Positions 23,485 to 32,608 of a stretch of DNA of 45,425 bases are shown here, one piece after another; positions within the stretch are counted from its first letter, which is position 1, and every line of letters begins with the position of its first letter. Made by a program: the position numbers and the translations under genes. The stretch is from contig UQSH01000009.1 of the NCBI GenBank assembly GCA_900543795.1, forward strand, positions 1 to 45,425, written 5' to 3'. The notes under the pieces are model-generated. The model was not told where the DNA came from. It ran no database searches and was given only the letters and a program-made list of their open reading frames with translations. Source of the stretch: an uncultured Oscillospiraceae bacterium. GTDB lineage: Bacteria; Bacillota; Clostridia; Oscillospirales; Acutalibacteraceae.

Positions 23485-24546
23485 ATGACAAGAGAAGAAT
23501 TAACCGAATATAATGTTGGCTGTAATCTTGACACTCTTATGAATTTAGACCCGCGCGGCTACGGAGTTTGCAGAATACTTTACGAGGGCGCAAGAGAATT
23601 TACGGGTGAGCCTCTTTCAACTCACGCGGCAAAGGGACTTATTAAAAATATAAAAGCGGGGCAAACCGTTTTTATTCTTACGGGATTTGTTCTTCTTCCG
23701 TGGAACGAGGCTGAAACAGACGGAATAATTTCCTCAACGCTTCTTGCAAGGTTTATTATGAAGGCGTTTGGTGCAAAGCCCGTTATGATTGTTCCCGAGC
23801 AAAGTATAAAAGCCATCAAGGCAATGAGCAATGTTTTATCCTTTAAAACAACAACGGATATAGACAACATTGACGAAAACACCGTTTGTATGATTGAATT
23901 CACAAAGGATGCAAATAAAGCAGACGCACAGGCAGACGAGATTTTATCTCACACAACGCCCTGCGCCGTTATATCAAATGAAGCGCCGGGACGAAACAAA
24001 AACGGATATTACCACAATGCAGTAGGAATCAACACCTCCGACTGCGAGGCAAAATACGATGTTTTATTCAAAAAATGCCAATCTCTCGGAATTTATAATC
24101 TTTCAATCGGCGACCTCGGCAACGAAATCGGAATGGCGGCTATTGAGGACCACATAAGAAGATTTGTTCCTTATGCCGAAGAGGGCGGCTGCAAGGCGGG
24201 CACGGGCTACGGTATTCTTGCAGACACGGCGGCGGACAACATTATAACCGCAACCGTTTCCGACTGGGGATGTGATGCGCTTATGGCGGCAACGGCATTT
24301 CTTCTCGGAAATCCTGAGTTTTTCCATTCAATAGACGAGCAGGCTTCGGCAATGGATGCAGCGGCAGGTGCAGGAATGCTTGATATGTACGGCGAGCCAA
24401 GGCCATATATTGACGGCTTCGGCAAAAACATCAATTTGCCGCTTGTTGCAATGATGAAGGCACTTATTGAATATCCGCCTACGGTTGAGGACAAAACAAC
24501 CGCATGGTTTGAAAACACTTTGAAAAAAGGATTTTTTACAAAATGA
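23485..24546 (+). CDS. DUF4392 / glutamate cyclase-like domain protein
   Basis: 353 residues, no signal peptide. It corresponds to the DUF4392 family, whose best known relative is the C-terminal half of mammalian mitochondrial D-glutamate cyclase (DGLUCY). Stretches such as TGFVLLPWNEAETDGIISS and APGRNKNGYYHNAVGI fit that family. D-glutamate cyclase interconverts D-glutamate and 5-oxo-D-proline. Here the domain is a separate gene, 28 nt after dat, and overlaps pxpB by ATGA; its DUF1445 partner is encoded three genes later. The ribosome binding site is unusually close or weak (AAGG next to the ATG). The activity is inferred from the family and context. Confidence 0.8.
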   Translation: MTREELTEYNVGCNLDTLMNLDPRGYGVCRILYEGAREFTGEPLSTHAAKGLIKNIKAGQTVFILTGFVLLPWNEAETDGIISSTLLARFIMKAFGAKPVMIVPEQSIKAIKAMSNVLSFKTTTDIDNIDENTVCMIEFTKDANKADAQADEILSHTTPCAVISNEAPGRNKNGYYHNAVGINTSDCEAKYDVLFKKCQSLGIYNLSIGDLGNEIGMAAIEDHIRRFVPYAEEGGCKAGTGYGILADTAADNIITATVSDWGCDALMAATAFLLGNPEFFHSIDEQASAMDAAAGAGMLDMYGEPRPYIDGFGKNINLPLVAMMKALIEYPPTVEDKTTAWFENTLKKGFFTK

Positions 24547-25268
24547 AGCACTCATTTCTGCAAAACGGAGACACGGCAATAACCGTTTGCTTTGAAAATG
24601 AAATAAGCAAAGAGGTTAACGGCTTCGTTACCTCTTTTACTTGTGCCGTTGAGAAAAAGGGCATTAGGGGGATTATTGAGCTGATACCTGCCTTTAATTC
24701 CGTTACCGTGCTTTACGATTCAACGGTGGTTTCCTCGTGCACACTTAAAATTAAGCTTGAAAGAATTATAAAAAAATTAGGCGGCTTGCAGGAATCGAAT
24801 GCCGTTCTTTATAAAATTCCCGTTTGCTATGAGGAGGAATTTTCGCCTGATATGAAGAATGTTGAGGCACACACGGGGCTTTCAAGAGAAGAGATAATTG
24901 AAATTCATTCTTCAACGGATTATCTAATCTATATGCTCGGCTTTCTTCCGGGCTTTGCATATCTCGGCGAGATGGATAAAAGGCTTGCAACGCCGAGGCT
25001 TGACTCTCCAAGGGTTGAAATAAGCAGAGGTGCAGTCGGAATAGGCGGAGAACAAACAGGTATTTATCCTGTTGCCTCCCCCGGCGGCTGGCAGCTAATC
25101 GGCAGAACACCGATTCTTGTTTACGACAGGGAAAGAGAAAATCCGATTTTATATAAATCGGGAGATTACATAAGATTTGTTCCGATAACGAGGAATGAAT
25201 ATTTTGAGATTGAAAAGGCTGTTCAATGCGGCACCTACACCGTTCAAACCGAGGAGGTGCGCAAATGA
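24543..25268 (+). CDS. pxpB: 5-oxoprolinase subunit PxpB (KipI/allophanate hydrolase subunit 1 type)
   Basis: 241 residues of the KipI family. The C-terminal block is characteristic: YMLGFLPGFAYLGEMD near residue 130, TPRLDSPR, GAVGIGGEQTGIYPVASPGG and WQLIGRTP. PxpB acts with PxpA and PxpC in ATP-dependent opening of 5-oxoproline to glutamate in the cytoplasm. Its ATG overlaps the preceding stop (ATGA), and its own stop overlaps the pxpC start the same way, so the three genes are tightly coupled. Length is normal for the family. Confidence 0.94.
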   Translation: MKHSFLQNGDTAITVCFENEISKEVNGFVTSFTCAVEKKGIRGIIELIPAFNSVTVLYDSTVVSSCTLKIKLERIIKKLGGLQESNAVLYKIPVCYEEEFSPDMKNVEAHTGLSREEIIEIHSSTDYLIYMLGFLPGFAYLGEMDKRLATPRLDSPRVEISRGAVGIGGEQTGIYPVASPGGWQLIGRTPILVYDRERENPILYKSGDYIRFVPITRNEYFEIEKAVQCGTYTVQTEEVRK

Positions 25269-26203
25269 GCATTAAAATTATTCAGCCGGGTATGCTTTCA
25301 ACCGTTCAGGATTTGGGCAGATTCGGAGTTATGAAAAGCGGCTTCACACAAAGCGGAGCAATGGACTCTCGAGCTGTTAAAAAGGCAAACAGACTTGTTG
25401 GCAACGCACTTAACTGTGCCGTTATTGAAATGACGATGACGGGAATAACCGCAGAGCTGACAGAGGACTGCATTATTGCGCTTTCGGGTGGAGATTTCGG
25501 TGCTTCGCTGAACTCAAAGCCGATAAGAACCAACAAGGCATACAGGGCACCGGCAGGAAGTGTTCTTGCTATGGGATATGCAAAAACGGGGCTTCGCGCT
25601 TATCTCGCCGTTAGCGGCGGAATTGATGTTGAGCCCGTTATGGAAAGCCGTTCAACAAATCTTAAATCAGGCATCGGAGGCTTTTGCGGACGAAAGCTAA
25701 TGAGCGGAGATGTTCTTGAAACGAGAAGTGATAATTTTGATTTGCCGTTTGACGAAATAGACAAATGGGAGCTTCCCGAAGAGGAATATGCAAGCAGAAT
25801 AACGGTTCGTGCAGTTGCAGGTCCTCAGGATTTTATGTTTACCGCAAGAGATTTAAAAACCTTCTTTTCCGCAGAATATGAGGTTACTCCTCAATCAGAC
25901 AGAATGGGAATACGCCTTGACGGCGCCGTAATGGAGGGAAAAGACGGAATGGATATTATATCCGACGGCATTGTTTTCGGCTCTGTTCAAATTCCGAAAA
26001 ACGGAAAGCCGATTATCCTTATGGCAGACCACCAAACAACAGGCGGATACGCAAAAATTGCAACCGTTATATCGGCAGACCTTCCCCTGCTTGCACAGGC
26101 AAGGCCGAAAACGAAAATAAAATTTCAACAGGTTTCCGTTGTTGAAGCCGAAGGGCTTGCAAGAAAGGAAAAGAAATATTTTGATAATTTATTTTTCTAT
26201 TAA
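25265..26203 (+). CDS. pxpC: 5-oxoprolinase subunit PxpC (KipA / biotin-dependent carboxyltransferase-like)
   Basis: 312 residues from ATG 25265, which follows GAGGAGGTG and overlaps the pxpB stop; an earlier in-frame ATG is deep inside pxpB. Diagnostic blocks are GMLSTVQDLGRFGVMKSGF at residues 7-25, SGAMDSRAVKKANRLVGN, YLAVSGGIDV and VFGSVQIPKNGKPIILM. KipA-type proteins form the second half of the 5-oxoprolinase complex with PxpB. Length is normal. Confidence 0.94.
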   Translation: MSIKIIQPGMLSTVQDLGRFGVMKSGFTQSGAMDSRAVKKANRLVGNALNCAVIEMTMTGITAELTEDCIIALSGGDFGASLNSKPIRTNKAYRAPAGSVLAMGYAKTGLRAYLAVSGGIDVEPVMESRSTNLKSGIGGFCGRKLMSGDVLETRSDNFDLPFDEIDKWELPEEEYASRITVRAVAGPQDFMFTARDLKTFFSAEYEVTPQSDRMGIRLDGAVMEGKDGMDIISDGIVFGSVQIPKNGKPIILMADHQTTGGYAKIATVISADLPLLAQARPKTKIKFQQVSVVEAEGLARKEKKYFDNLFFY

Positions 26204-26223
26204 ATTCAAAGGAGAAATAATTT

Positions 26224-27009
26224 ATGGATTATTCAGCAATGGCTCCTCAAGAGGTTAAAAGGCTTATAAGAGAGCAGAAAATAACGGGGCAAACCTCGGG
26301 AATGTGCAACGGCTATGCGCAGGCAAACCTTTGCATTTTGCCAAAGGAATACGCCTTTGATTTTTTGCTTTTATGTATGAGAAATCCAAAGCCCTGCCCT
26401 ATTCTTGAGGTGGGCGAGGTTGGCTCAAAGGAAATCAAGGCAATGGCAGAATACGGAGATATTTGCACCGATTTTCCCAAATACAGAATTTGGAAAAACG
26501 GAGCTCTTGAAAAAGAGGTTTGCGATATAACGGATTACTGGCAGGACGATTTTGTTTACTTTCTTATCGGCTGTTCATTTTCGTTTGAAGCGGAAATGCT
26601 TGAAGCGGGGCTTCCCGTTCGCCATATTGAAGAGGGCAAAAATGTTCCTATGTTTAACACGAATATAAAGCTTGCCTCGGCAGGTGTGTTTCACGGAAAT
26701 ATGGTTGTTTCAATGCGTCCCATTCCGTATGATTTGGTTGTTAAGGCGGTTAATGTTACCGCATCTATGCCGAAGGTACACGGCGCACCGATACACATAG
26801 GAGCACCCGAGGAAATAGGAATTGCAGACATTATGAAGCCCGACTACGGCGACAGCGTTACGATTAACGACGGCGAGGTGCCTGTTTTCTGGCCGTGCGG
26901 CGTTACTCCGCAGAATATTGTTATGGCAACAAAGCCCGAAATTGCAATCACTCATTCGCCCGGGCATATGTTTATAACAGATATTAAAAACACGAGCCTG
27001 AAATATTAA
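26224..27009 (+). CDS. DUF1445 protein (putative hydro-lyase / D-glutamate cyclase N-terminal half)
   Basis: 261 residues of the DUF1445 (YcsI) family: TGQTSGMCNGYAQANL near residue 20, FLLLCMRNPKPCPILEV, IGCSFSFEAEMLEAGLPVRH, VSMRPIP, HGAPIHIG and CGVTPQNIVM. The family is annotated as putative hydro-lyase; a DUF1445-type region is the N-terminal half of mammalian D-glutamate cyclase. In this operon it stands between pxpC and pxpA, three genes downstream of the DUF4392 partner. AAAGGAGA precedes the ATG. It probably works on D-glutamate or 5-oxoproline, alone or with the DUF4392 protein. Confidence 0.88.
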   Translation: MDYSAMAPQEVKRLIREQKITGQTSGMCNGYAQANLCILPKEYAFDFLLLCMRNPKPCPILEVGEVGSKEIKAMAEYGDICTDFPKYRIWKNGALEKEVCDITDYWQDDFVYFLIGCSFSFEAEMLEAGLPVRHIEEGKNVPMFNTNIKLASAGVFHGNMVVSMRPIPYDLVVKAVNVTASMPKVHGAPIHIGAPEEIGIADIMKPDYGDSVTINDGEVPVFWPCGVTPQNIVMATKPEIAITHSPGHMFITDIKNTSLKY

Positions 27010-27025
27010 AAAGGAAGTGAGCATA

Positions 27026-27781
27026 ATGTTTAAGGTTGATCTTAACTCCGACCTTGGAGAAGGCGCAGGAGCAGATAAAAATATAATTCCGCTTATTACG
27101 AGTGCAAACATTGCCTGCGGCTTTCACGCAGGAGACAGCAACATAATGGCTCAAACGATTGAGCTTTGCAAGGCGAGCTCTGTTTCGGCAGGAGCGCATC
27201 CCGGATATCCGGATAAGGATAATTTCGGAAGAACAAATATGCCCGTTACTCCCGACGAGGTTTATAATTTTACAATGTATCAGCTTGGAGCAATCGGAGC
27301 AATTGCAAATTCAAGGGGTGTCAAAATAAATCATGTTAAGCCACACGGCGCAATGTATAATATGGCGGCAAAAAGCAGAGAGCTTGCAGACGCAATTGCA
27401 AGTGCAGTTTACGACTATGACAAAAGCCTTATTCTGCTTGCGCTTTCAGGCTCTGAAATGATAAAAGCCGCAAAGGCAATCGGGCTTAAATACGCAAGCG
27501 AGGTTTTTGCAGACAGGGCTTACGAGGCAGACGGCACCTTGAGAGCAAGAAGCCTTGAAGGCTCAATGATTGAAGATGAAAATCTGGCAATCGAAAGAGT
27601 TATACGAATGATAAAGGACGGCAAGGTTACCGCCTACACGGGAGAGGATATAGATATTGAAGCGCACTCCGTTTGCGTTCATGGCGACGGCTCAAAGGCG
27701 CTTGAATTTGTTAAGGCGCTAAACGAGGCTTTTGACGGCAACGGAATAAAAACGGCTTCAATTCAAGAGGTAATCGGATAA
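27026..27781 (+). CDS. pxpA: 5-oxoprolinase subunit PxpA (LamB/YcsF family)
   Basis: 251 residues from ATG 27026 (AAGGAAG 8 nt upstream; an earlier GTG overlaps that site). YcsF/LamB family blocks: VDLNSDLGEGAG at residue 3, SANIACGFHAGD near 31, SAGAHPGYPDKDNFGR, HVKPHGAMYN, EVFADRAYEADGTL and CVHGDGSKALEFV. PxpA completes the 5-oxoprolinase with PxpB and PxpC. Its stop overlaps the alanine racemase start by one base (TAATG). Confidence 0.95.
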   Translation: MFKVDLNSDLGEGAGADKNIIPLITSANIACGFHAGDSNIMAQTIELCKASSVSAGAHPGYPDKDNFGRTNMPVTPDEVYNFTMYQLGAIGAIANSRGVKINHVKPHGAMYNMAAKSRELADAIASAVYDYDKSLILLALSGSEMIKAAKAIGLKYASEVFADRAYEADGTLRARSLEGSMIEDENLAIERVIRMIKDGKVTAYTGEDIDIEAHSVCVHGDGSKALEFVKALNEAFDGNGIKTASIQEVIG

Positions 27782-28944
27782 TGAAATTCAGAACTTACGC
27801 CGCAATTGATTTAGATGCGGTTGAATATAACTTTAAAAACACAAGGGCAAAGCTTCCCAAGGGCGTTAAGCTGCTTTGCGTTATAAAGGCAGACGCTTAC
27901 GGGCACGGCGCAGTTAAGCTTGCCGAGCATTTAGACGGCAGGTGCGATTTTTTCGGCGTTGCCTGCATTGAGGAAGCAATTGAGCTCAAAAAGGCAGGAA
28001 TAAAAAATCCCGTTTTGATTTTGGGATATGTTTTTCCCGAGGCATACGATTTGGTTGTTAAATACGATATACGCATACCGATTTTTTCTTACGACTCGGC
28101 AAAGGCACTTTCCGACGAAGCAGTTAAGCAGGGCAAAACGGTTCCCTTTCATTTTTGCATAGACACAGGAATGAGCAGAATAGGCTTTCAGGTTAATGAA
28201 GAGAGCGCAGATATATGTAAAAAAATAACCGAGCTTCCGTCTATTGAAGCGGAGGGGCTTTTCTCTCACCTTGCAACGGCTGACTGCGCAGACCTTACCC
28301 GTGCAAAAGCACAAAGAGAAAAGTATAAAAGATTTGTTTTTCTGCTTGAAGAAAGAGGAATTAATATTCCCGTTAAGCACCTTAACAACTCCGCAGGTAT
28401 AATGAATTTTGACGAGTATTTCGATATGTGCCGAATGGGAATTATACTTTACGGTCTTTATCCCTCCGACGAGGTTGATAAATCCCTGTTGTCTCTCAAG
28501 CCCGTTATGAGCTGGAGGGCAAGAATTTCTCATATAAAGGCTCTTGAAGCGGGCAGAGAAATTTCCTATGGCGGAACATATAAAACAAAGGAAAGCAGAA
28601 TTATAGCAACCGTTCCCGTAGGCTATGCAGACGGATATCCGAGATGTCTTTCAAACAGAGGCAGAGTGCTTGTTAACGGCGAATTTGCCGACATAGTAGG
28701 CAGGGTTTGTATGGACCAGTTTATGATAGATATTACGGATATTCCGAATGTTGAGGTGGGAAGCGAGGTTGTTTTAGTAGGTAAAAGCGGCAACAACGAG
28801 CTTACTATGGAGGAGGTTTCCGAGGAGGCGTATTCCTTTAATTATGAGCTTCCCTGCCGTGTTGCAAGGCGAGTTGTGAGAGTGTACTTGAAAAACGGAA
28901 AAGCCGTTGATTCTTCAAACTATATATATAAAGAGGATTTTTAA
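27781..28944 (+). CDS. alr: Alanine racemase
   Basis: 387 residues. The PLP-binding Lys lies in CVIKADAYGHGAV near residue 39; the second catalytic Tyr lies in REISYGGTYKT near residue 263; AEGLFSHLATAD, MCRMGIILYGLYPS and VGYADGYPR are further family blocks. It interconverts L- and D-alanine, giving D-Ala for peptidoglycan and for the D-aminotransferase at the start of this operon. Translation is coupled to pxpA (TAATG). A location inside a 5-oxoprolinase operon is not the usual alr context. Confidence 0.96.
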   Translation: MKFRTYAAIDLDAVEYNFKNTRAKLPKGVKLLCVIKADAYGHGAVKLAEHLDGRCDFFGVACIEEAIELKKAGIKNPVLILGYVFPEAYDLVVKYDIRIPIFSYDSAKALSDEAVKQGKTVPFHFCIDTGMSRIGFQVNEESADICKKITELPSIEAEGLFSHLATADCADLTRAKAQREKYKRFVFLLEERGINIPVKHLNNSAGIMNFDEYFDMCRMGIILYGLYPSDEVDKSLLSLKPVMSWRARISHIKALEAGREISYGGTYKTKESRIIATVPVGYADGYPRCLSNRGRVLVNGEFADIVGRVCMDQFMIDITDIPNVEVGSEVVLVGKSGNNELTMEEVSEEAYSFNYELPCRVARRVVRVYLKNGKAVDSSNYIYKEDF

Positions 28945-28946
28945 AT

Positions 28947-29495
28947 ATGGAGCTGCAAAAGGGCAGACCGCAGGACGAAGGCGGACGGCTTGAAAAGGAA
29001 ATAAGAGTTTATGATTTGCTTGACGAGCTTGGCATTGATTTTGAGCGAACAGACCACGAGGAAGCAAACACAATGGAGGCCTGCCTTGAAATAGACAGTA
29101 TTTTAGGCACGGTTATCTGCAAAAATCTTTTTCTTTGCAACAGGCAGAAAACGGATTTTTATCTTTTGATGATGCCCGGCGACAAGCCGTTTAAAACGAA
29201 GGATATAACAAAGCAAATAGGCTGTTCCCGTCTTTCCTTTGCAGGTGCAGAGGATATGGAAAAATATTTGAATATCAAGCCCGGCGCAGTTTCAATAATG
29301 GGGCTTATGAACGATACAGAGTGTAAGGTTCAGCTTTTGATAGATAAGCCCGTTATTGAAAGCGAAACGCTCGGCTGCCATCCTTGCGTCAGCACTTCAA
29401 GCCTTAAAATGAAAACAAAGGATGTTTTGGAAAAATTCCTTCCGGCAGTCAACCACACCCCGATAATAGTTGATATGCCGAATTATGATGAATAA
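28947..29495 (+). CDS. YbaK/ProX-type aminoacyl-tRNA deacylase
   Basis: 182 residues with a YbaK/ProX fold: VYDLLDELGIDFERTDHEEANTME at the N-terminus (written here only in part in the family alignments), the Lys-bearing CKNLFLCNRQKTDFYLL, and GAVSIMGLMNDTECKVQLLID. These match ProXp/PrdX-like proteins that hydrolyse mischarged aminoacyl-tRNA, typically Ala-tRNA(Pro). It starts 2 nt after the alr stop and is the last gene before a strong terminator, so it belongs to the operon. Why an editing factor is coexpressed with D-amino-acid genes is open. Confidence 0.87.
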   Translation: MELQKGRPQDEGGRLEKEIRVYDLLDELGIDFERTDHEEANTMEACLEIDSILGTVICKNLFLCNRQKTDFYLLMMPGDKPFKTKDITKQIGCSRLSFAGAEDMEKYLNIKPGAVSIMGLMNDTECKVQLLIDKPVIESETLGCHPCVSTSSLKMKTKDVLEKFLPAVNHTPIIVDMPNYDE

Positions 29496-29537
29496 AAACT
29501 ACCGCTTTGCATAAGCCCTGCAAAGCGGTAGTTTTTT
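29495..29537. terminator. Terminator of the D-amino-acid/5-oxoproline operon
   Basis: Perfect 15-bp arms AACTACCGCTTTGCA (29497-29511) and TGCAAAGCGGTAGTT (29519-29533), then T residues. A-rich sequence on the other side lets it also end the minus-strand lipase gene. Confidence 0.9.
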
Positions 29538-29554
29538 GTAACAGATTAATATTT

Positions 29555-32500
29555 TTAAACATTATAGCTGATAACATCGGATGCAGTCATATTCCATAAG
29601 CCTGTAAACAAATTCTTTTCAACATCATCAATTACCGAATCTCTGTTAATATCATAATACTTAAAATCCTCACTATCCTGCGTTATCCTAACGAGCAGGG
29701 TATAATCTCTCACCGTGATATAACCATCACGGTCAAAATTAAATGCGGGCATTGCAATCGGAGAAGTTACCGTTTTGCACCCGCCGGATATCGAAGCATT
29801 TAGCGGAACATTAAAACCGAATTTATAAGAAACGGTGTATGAATACTGGCCGTCTTCAAGACCAAACACTGTAAAGAAGCCGTATTCGTCGGTTTGCGCT
29901 GAAACGGTGTCTCCGTTGATAATTTGGGCGTCTTCAATAGGATAATAAGCAGAAAATGTTCCGCTTGTGTTTTCCTGACAGTTTACTCTTGCACAAAGGA
30001 AATATCCTTCTTCAAACGAAATGCTGTTTTCAAAAGCATATTCCGATACTGTTGTTTCATCCGCACCTGCCAGAGTAAGATTAGGACAATTTCCGAATGA
30101 GTTATCGGCAATTGAAATTACACTTTCAGGAACATAAACGGCTTGAAGTGCTTTACAGTTATAAAACGCACCGCTTTCAATTTTTTCAGCCAACGGGCTT
30201 ATAACAACAGCTTCAAGCTTTGGGCAGTCATAAAAGGCATTTTCATTTGCTCCTAAGGAAGCGGTTTCAACCGTGCCTGCGGCATAACGCTTTTCCGTTA
30301 AAACAGGAAGCTTTGCCGTTTCAATATCACTGCCCGAAAAGCTTGCATATTCCAGCGCGGTACAGCCTGACAAATCAATATCGCCTGTTATATCAAGGCA
30401 ATCAAAATAACAATCAAGCAATTTATACTTGCCGCTTACCGTATCCAATTTCCAATTAACATAATCCCATTCACCGGGAGCAGTCAAATCCCAATCAAGT
30501 GAAGAAAGATTATCCTTTTGATTTGCAAAGGTGCAGAGAGCGTTGTAATCGTTTTCATCAAATTCATCTGCCGAGGCATTAATGATTTGATGCTTATAGT
30601 CAAGCTGTGAGCCTGCTTTAAAGGTTACATATTTTATAATATCATCTGTAAAAATATTTATATCAAGATGATTGTTTTCACACATCACTTTATAAAGCGG
30701 AGTGTTTTTGTCGCCGGAATTAGACGGTAATGTCAGCATTGATAGCTGACTGTCGGAGCAGTCGATAATTTCAAGCTTTGTGCAGTTATTCACATTAACA
30801 GATGTTATGCCGGTTTGCGAGCAATAAAGCTCTTTGAGTTGTGCAAAGGCCGTTAAATCAAGTGAACCTGTGATTTCAAGCTCGCTTATATCAATTGCAA
30901 CAATTCTGTAATTGCTTCCGTCATATTCAAACAAAACATTATTCTGCAATTTATTTGTATCAATATTGCCGTCTTCATCAAGCCAATCCAAAACCGAATT
31001 ATTGCTATCAATATTTGCAAATATCTTTAATGCATTTAGTTCCGCCGCGTTAAATGTTGCATTATCGGGAACTGATTGAGGGTAATAGTTTACATATACA
31101 TCATCAAACATTAAATCGTCAAGTGTATTGTATAGTGTTCCACCCTCGTGAGTGTCAAGATAATTATAGCAACAAGTGACAGAAGTTAAGCTTGTACAAT
31201 CACTTAAATCCAAAGAGGTCAATTTGTTGAATGAACAATCAATTTCTTCAAGAGATGAACAATTTGATAGTGTAACACCTGTTATCTCATTGCCACTTAA
31301 ATCAAGACTTTTTAATGAAGAAAAACCTGATAAATCTAATTCTCCTGAAAGATTTTTGAATGACAAATCAATACTTTCAACATTGCCGTCAGCGTTCCAA
31401 GAAACACCTTCCCATGTTGCCGGATTATCAATGTCCCATCCAAGAATATTTGGGTTAGCATTACATAATACGGTTAGTTTTTCTATCTCCTCCACATTAT
31501 AAGACGTATCATTAAAATTTAATGATATTCCGCAGAATAAACTTTTACTAACATTAGTATGCTCTGTACCATATAGCAATTCGTTATACTCGTTATAACT
31601 TATTCTTTTAAATATAGAATGATCCGTGTTTTTATTACAGATAACTTCATAATATGTTTGTTGTCCGTGAGCTGTGCTAAAAGAATCCTTATATTTAATA
31701 GCGTCCTTAACAATTGGCTGTATATCTGGGTACCTTGAATAATGGTACAAACCCGAATATAAACCTATTATAGAATGAAACGGATAATTTCTTTTCACAT
31801 TTAACAATGAATGTAAAAAAGTATATAATGTTGTAGGGATATTTTCTTCTCCTTCAAGTTCATATTGATACAATTGCTTTTCATAATATGACTGAACACT
31901 GTCCCAATTATTAAACCAATAATGAATGTCTTCAACAGCATTTTCATTTAATGCTTCATGATGCTTAATAATATTAGCAAGATTTAAATCTTTTAATTCG
32001 CAAATATAAGTTGTTCCATATTTCCAATATTCCCAGCCGCTTTTTGTCAACGGAACCGTTGGAACTATATCTTCTTTGAAACAATAATTGAAGATATTAT
32101 TATAAGTTTCCATATAAATATCATATTTTGCAACATTTGGTGTAGCAAAAGTATATGCAACAATGTTTGAAAAATAAGGAATAAGACGTCCTGAATAATT
32201 ACCACCTTTCACATCTGTAGCATCTTTCGCATATAGATTTGCAATAGCTGCACCACGACTATGACCTGTAATTATAAGATTAATACTGTTAAAACCCCGC
32301 TCATATTTTAAAAAATTATAATACTCATAAATTGTTTCTTTAATACTTTCTTCTCCTAATTTAAAGTTTGAATGCTCATTCATATTTTCATCATATTGTT
32401 CGCCGGTAATTTCTGAATTCCCTTGCCATTCAGGTCCATCAGTCCCTCTGACAACAACAAACATATCAGCAGAATTATTATTTCTTCTAAATGTAATTGT

Positions 32501-32608
32501 AAATGATGTATTATCTTTTTTCTTGTCGTTATAGTTTTTTGAAATAGTACAATTATTTTCAAACATCAAAGTGTTTTCGTCTAATTTTTTTTGTTTGAAT
32601 ATAATCAT
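29555..32608 (-). CDS. Lipase-fold, leucine-rich-repeat and dockerin-like protein (main part of a frameshifted gene)
   Basis: 1017 codons. Order: class-3-lipase-like alpha/beta hydrolase (VVRGTDGPEW near residue 52; nucleophile elbow ITGHSRGAAIANLYA near 112), a long linker, two leucine-rich-repeat blocks (LDLSGFSSLKSLDLSGNEIT; LDLTAFAQLKELYC), BspA-like repeats (AFYDCPKLEAVVI, AFYNCKALQAVYVP), a beta-sandwich linker, and a C-terminal dockerin-like pair of Ca-binding loops (DRDGYITVRDYT, DINRDSVIDDVE). The assigned N-terminus (MIIFKQKK) cuts into the hydrolase domain; the true beginning lies in another frame at 32559-32792 across an A8 run (32585-32592). A protein of this type should be secreted, but this frame has no signal peptide. 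Confidence 0.75.
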   Translation of the reverse strand: MIIFKQKKLDENTLMFENNCTISKNYNDKKKDNTSFTITFRRNNNSADMFVVVRGTDGPEWQGNSEITGEQYDENMNEHSNFKLGEESIKETIYEYYNFLKYERGFNSINLIITGHSRGAAIANLYAKDATDVKGGNYSGRLIPYFSNIVAYTFATPNVAKYDIYMETYNNIFNYCFKEDIVPTVPLTKSGWEYWKYGTTYICELKDLNLANIIKHHEALNENAVEDIHYWFNNWDSVQSYYEKQLYQYELEGEENIPTTLYTFLHSLLNVKRNYPFHSIIGLYSGLYHYSRYPDIQPIVKDAIKYKDSFSTAHGQQTYYEVICNKNTDHSIFKRISYNEYNELLYGTEHTNVSKSLFCGISLNFNDTSYNVEEIEKLTVLCNANPNILGWDIDNPATWEGVSWNADGNVESIDLSFKNLSGELDLSGFSSLKSLDLSGNEITGVTLSNCSSLEEIDCSFNKLTSLDLSDCTSLTSVTCCYNYLDTHEGGTLYNTLDDLMFDDVYVNYYPQSVPDNATFNAAELNALKIFANIDSNNSVLDWLDEDGNIDTNKLQNNVLFEYDGSNYRIVAIDISELEITGSLDLTAFAQLKELYCSQTGITSVNVNNCTKLEIIDCSDSQLSMLTLPSNSGDKNTPLYKVMCENNHLDINIFTDDIIKYVTFKAGSQLDYKHQIINASADEFDENDYNALCTFANQKDNLSSLDWDLTAPGEWDYVNWKLDTVSGKYKLLDCYFDCLDITGDIDLSGCTALEYASFSGSDIETAKLPVLTEKRYAAGTVETASLGANENAFYDCPKLEAVVISPLAEKIESGAFYNCKALQAVYVPESVISIADNSFGNCPNLTLAGADETTVSEYAFENSISFEEGYFLCARVNCQENTSGTFSAYYPIEDAQIINGDTVSAQTDEYGFFTVFGLEDGQYSYTVSYKFGFNVPLNASISGGCKTVTSPIAMPAFNFDRDGYITVRDYTLLVRITQDSEDFKYYDINRDSVIDDVEKNLFTGLWNMTASDVISYNV

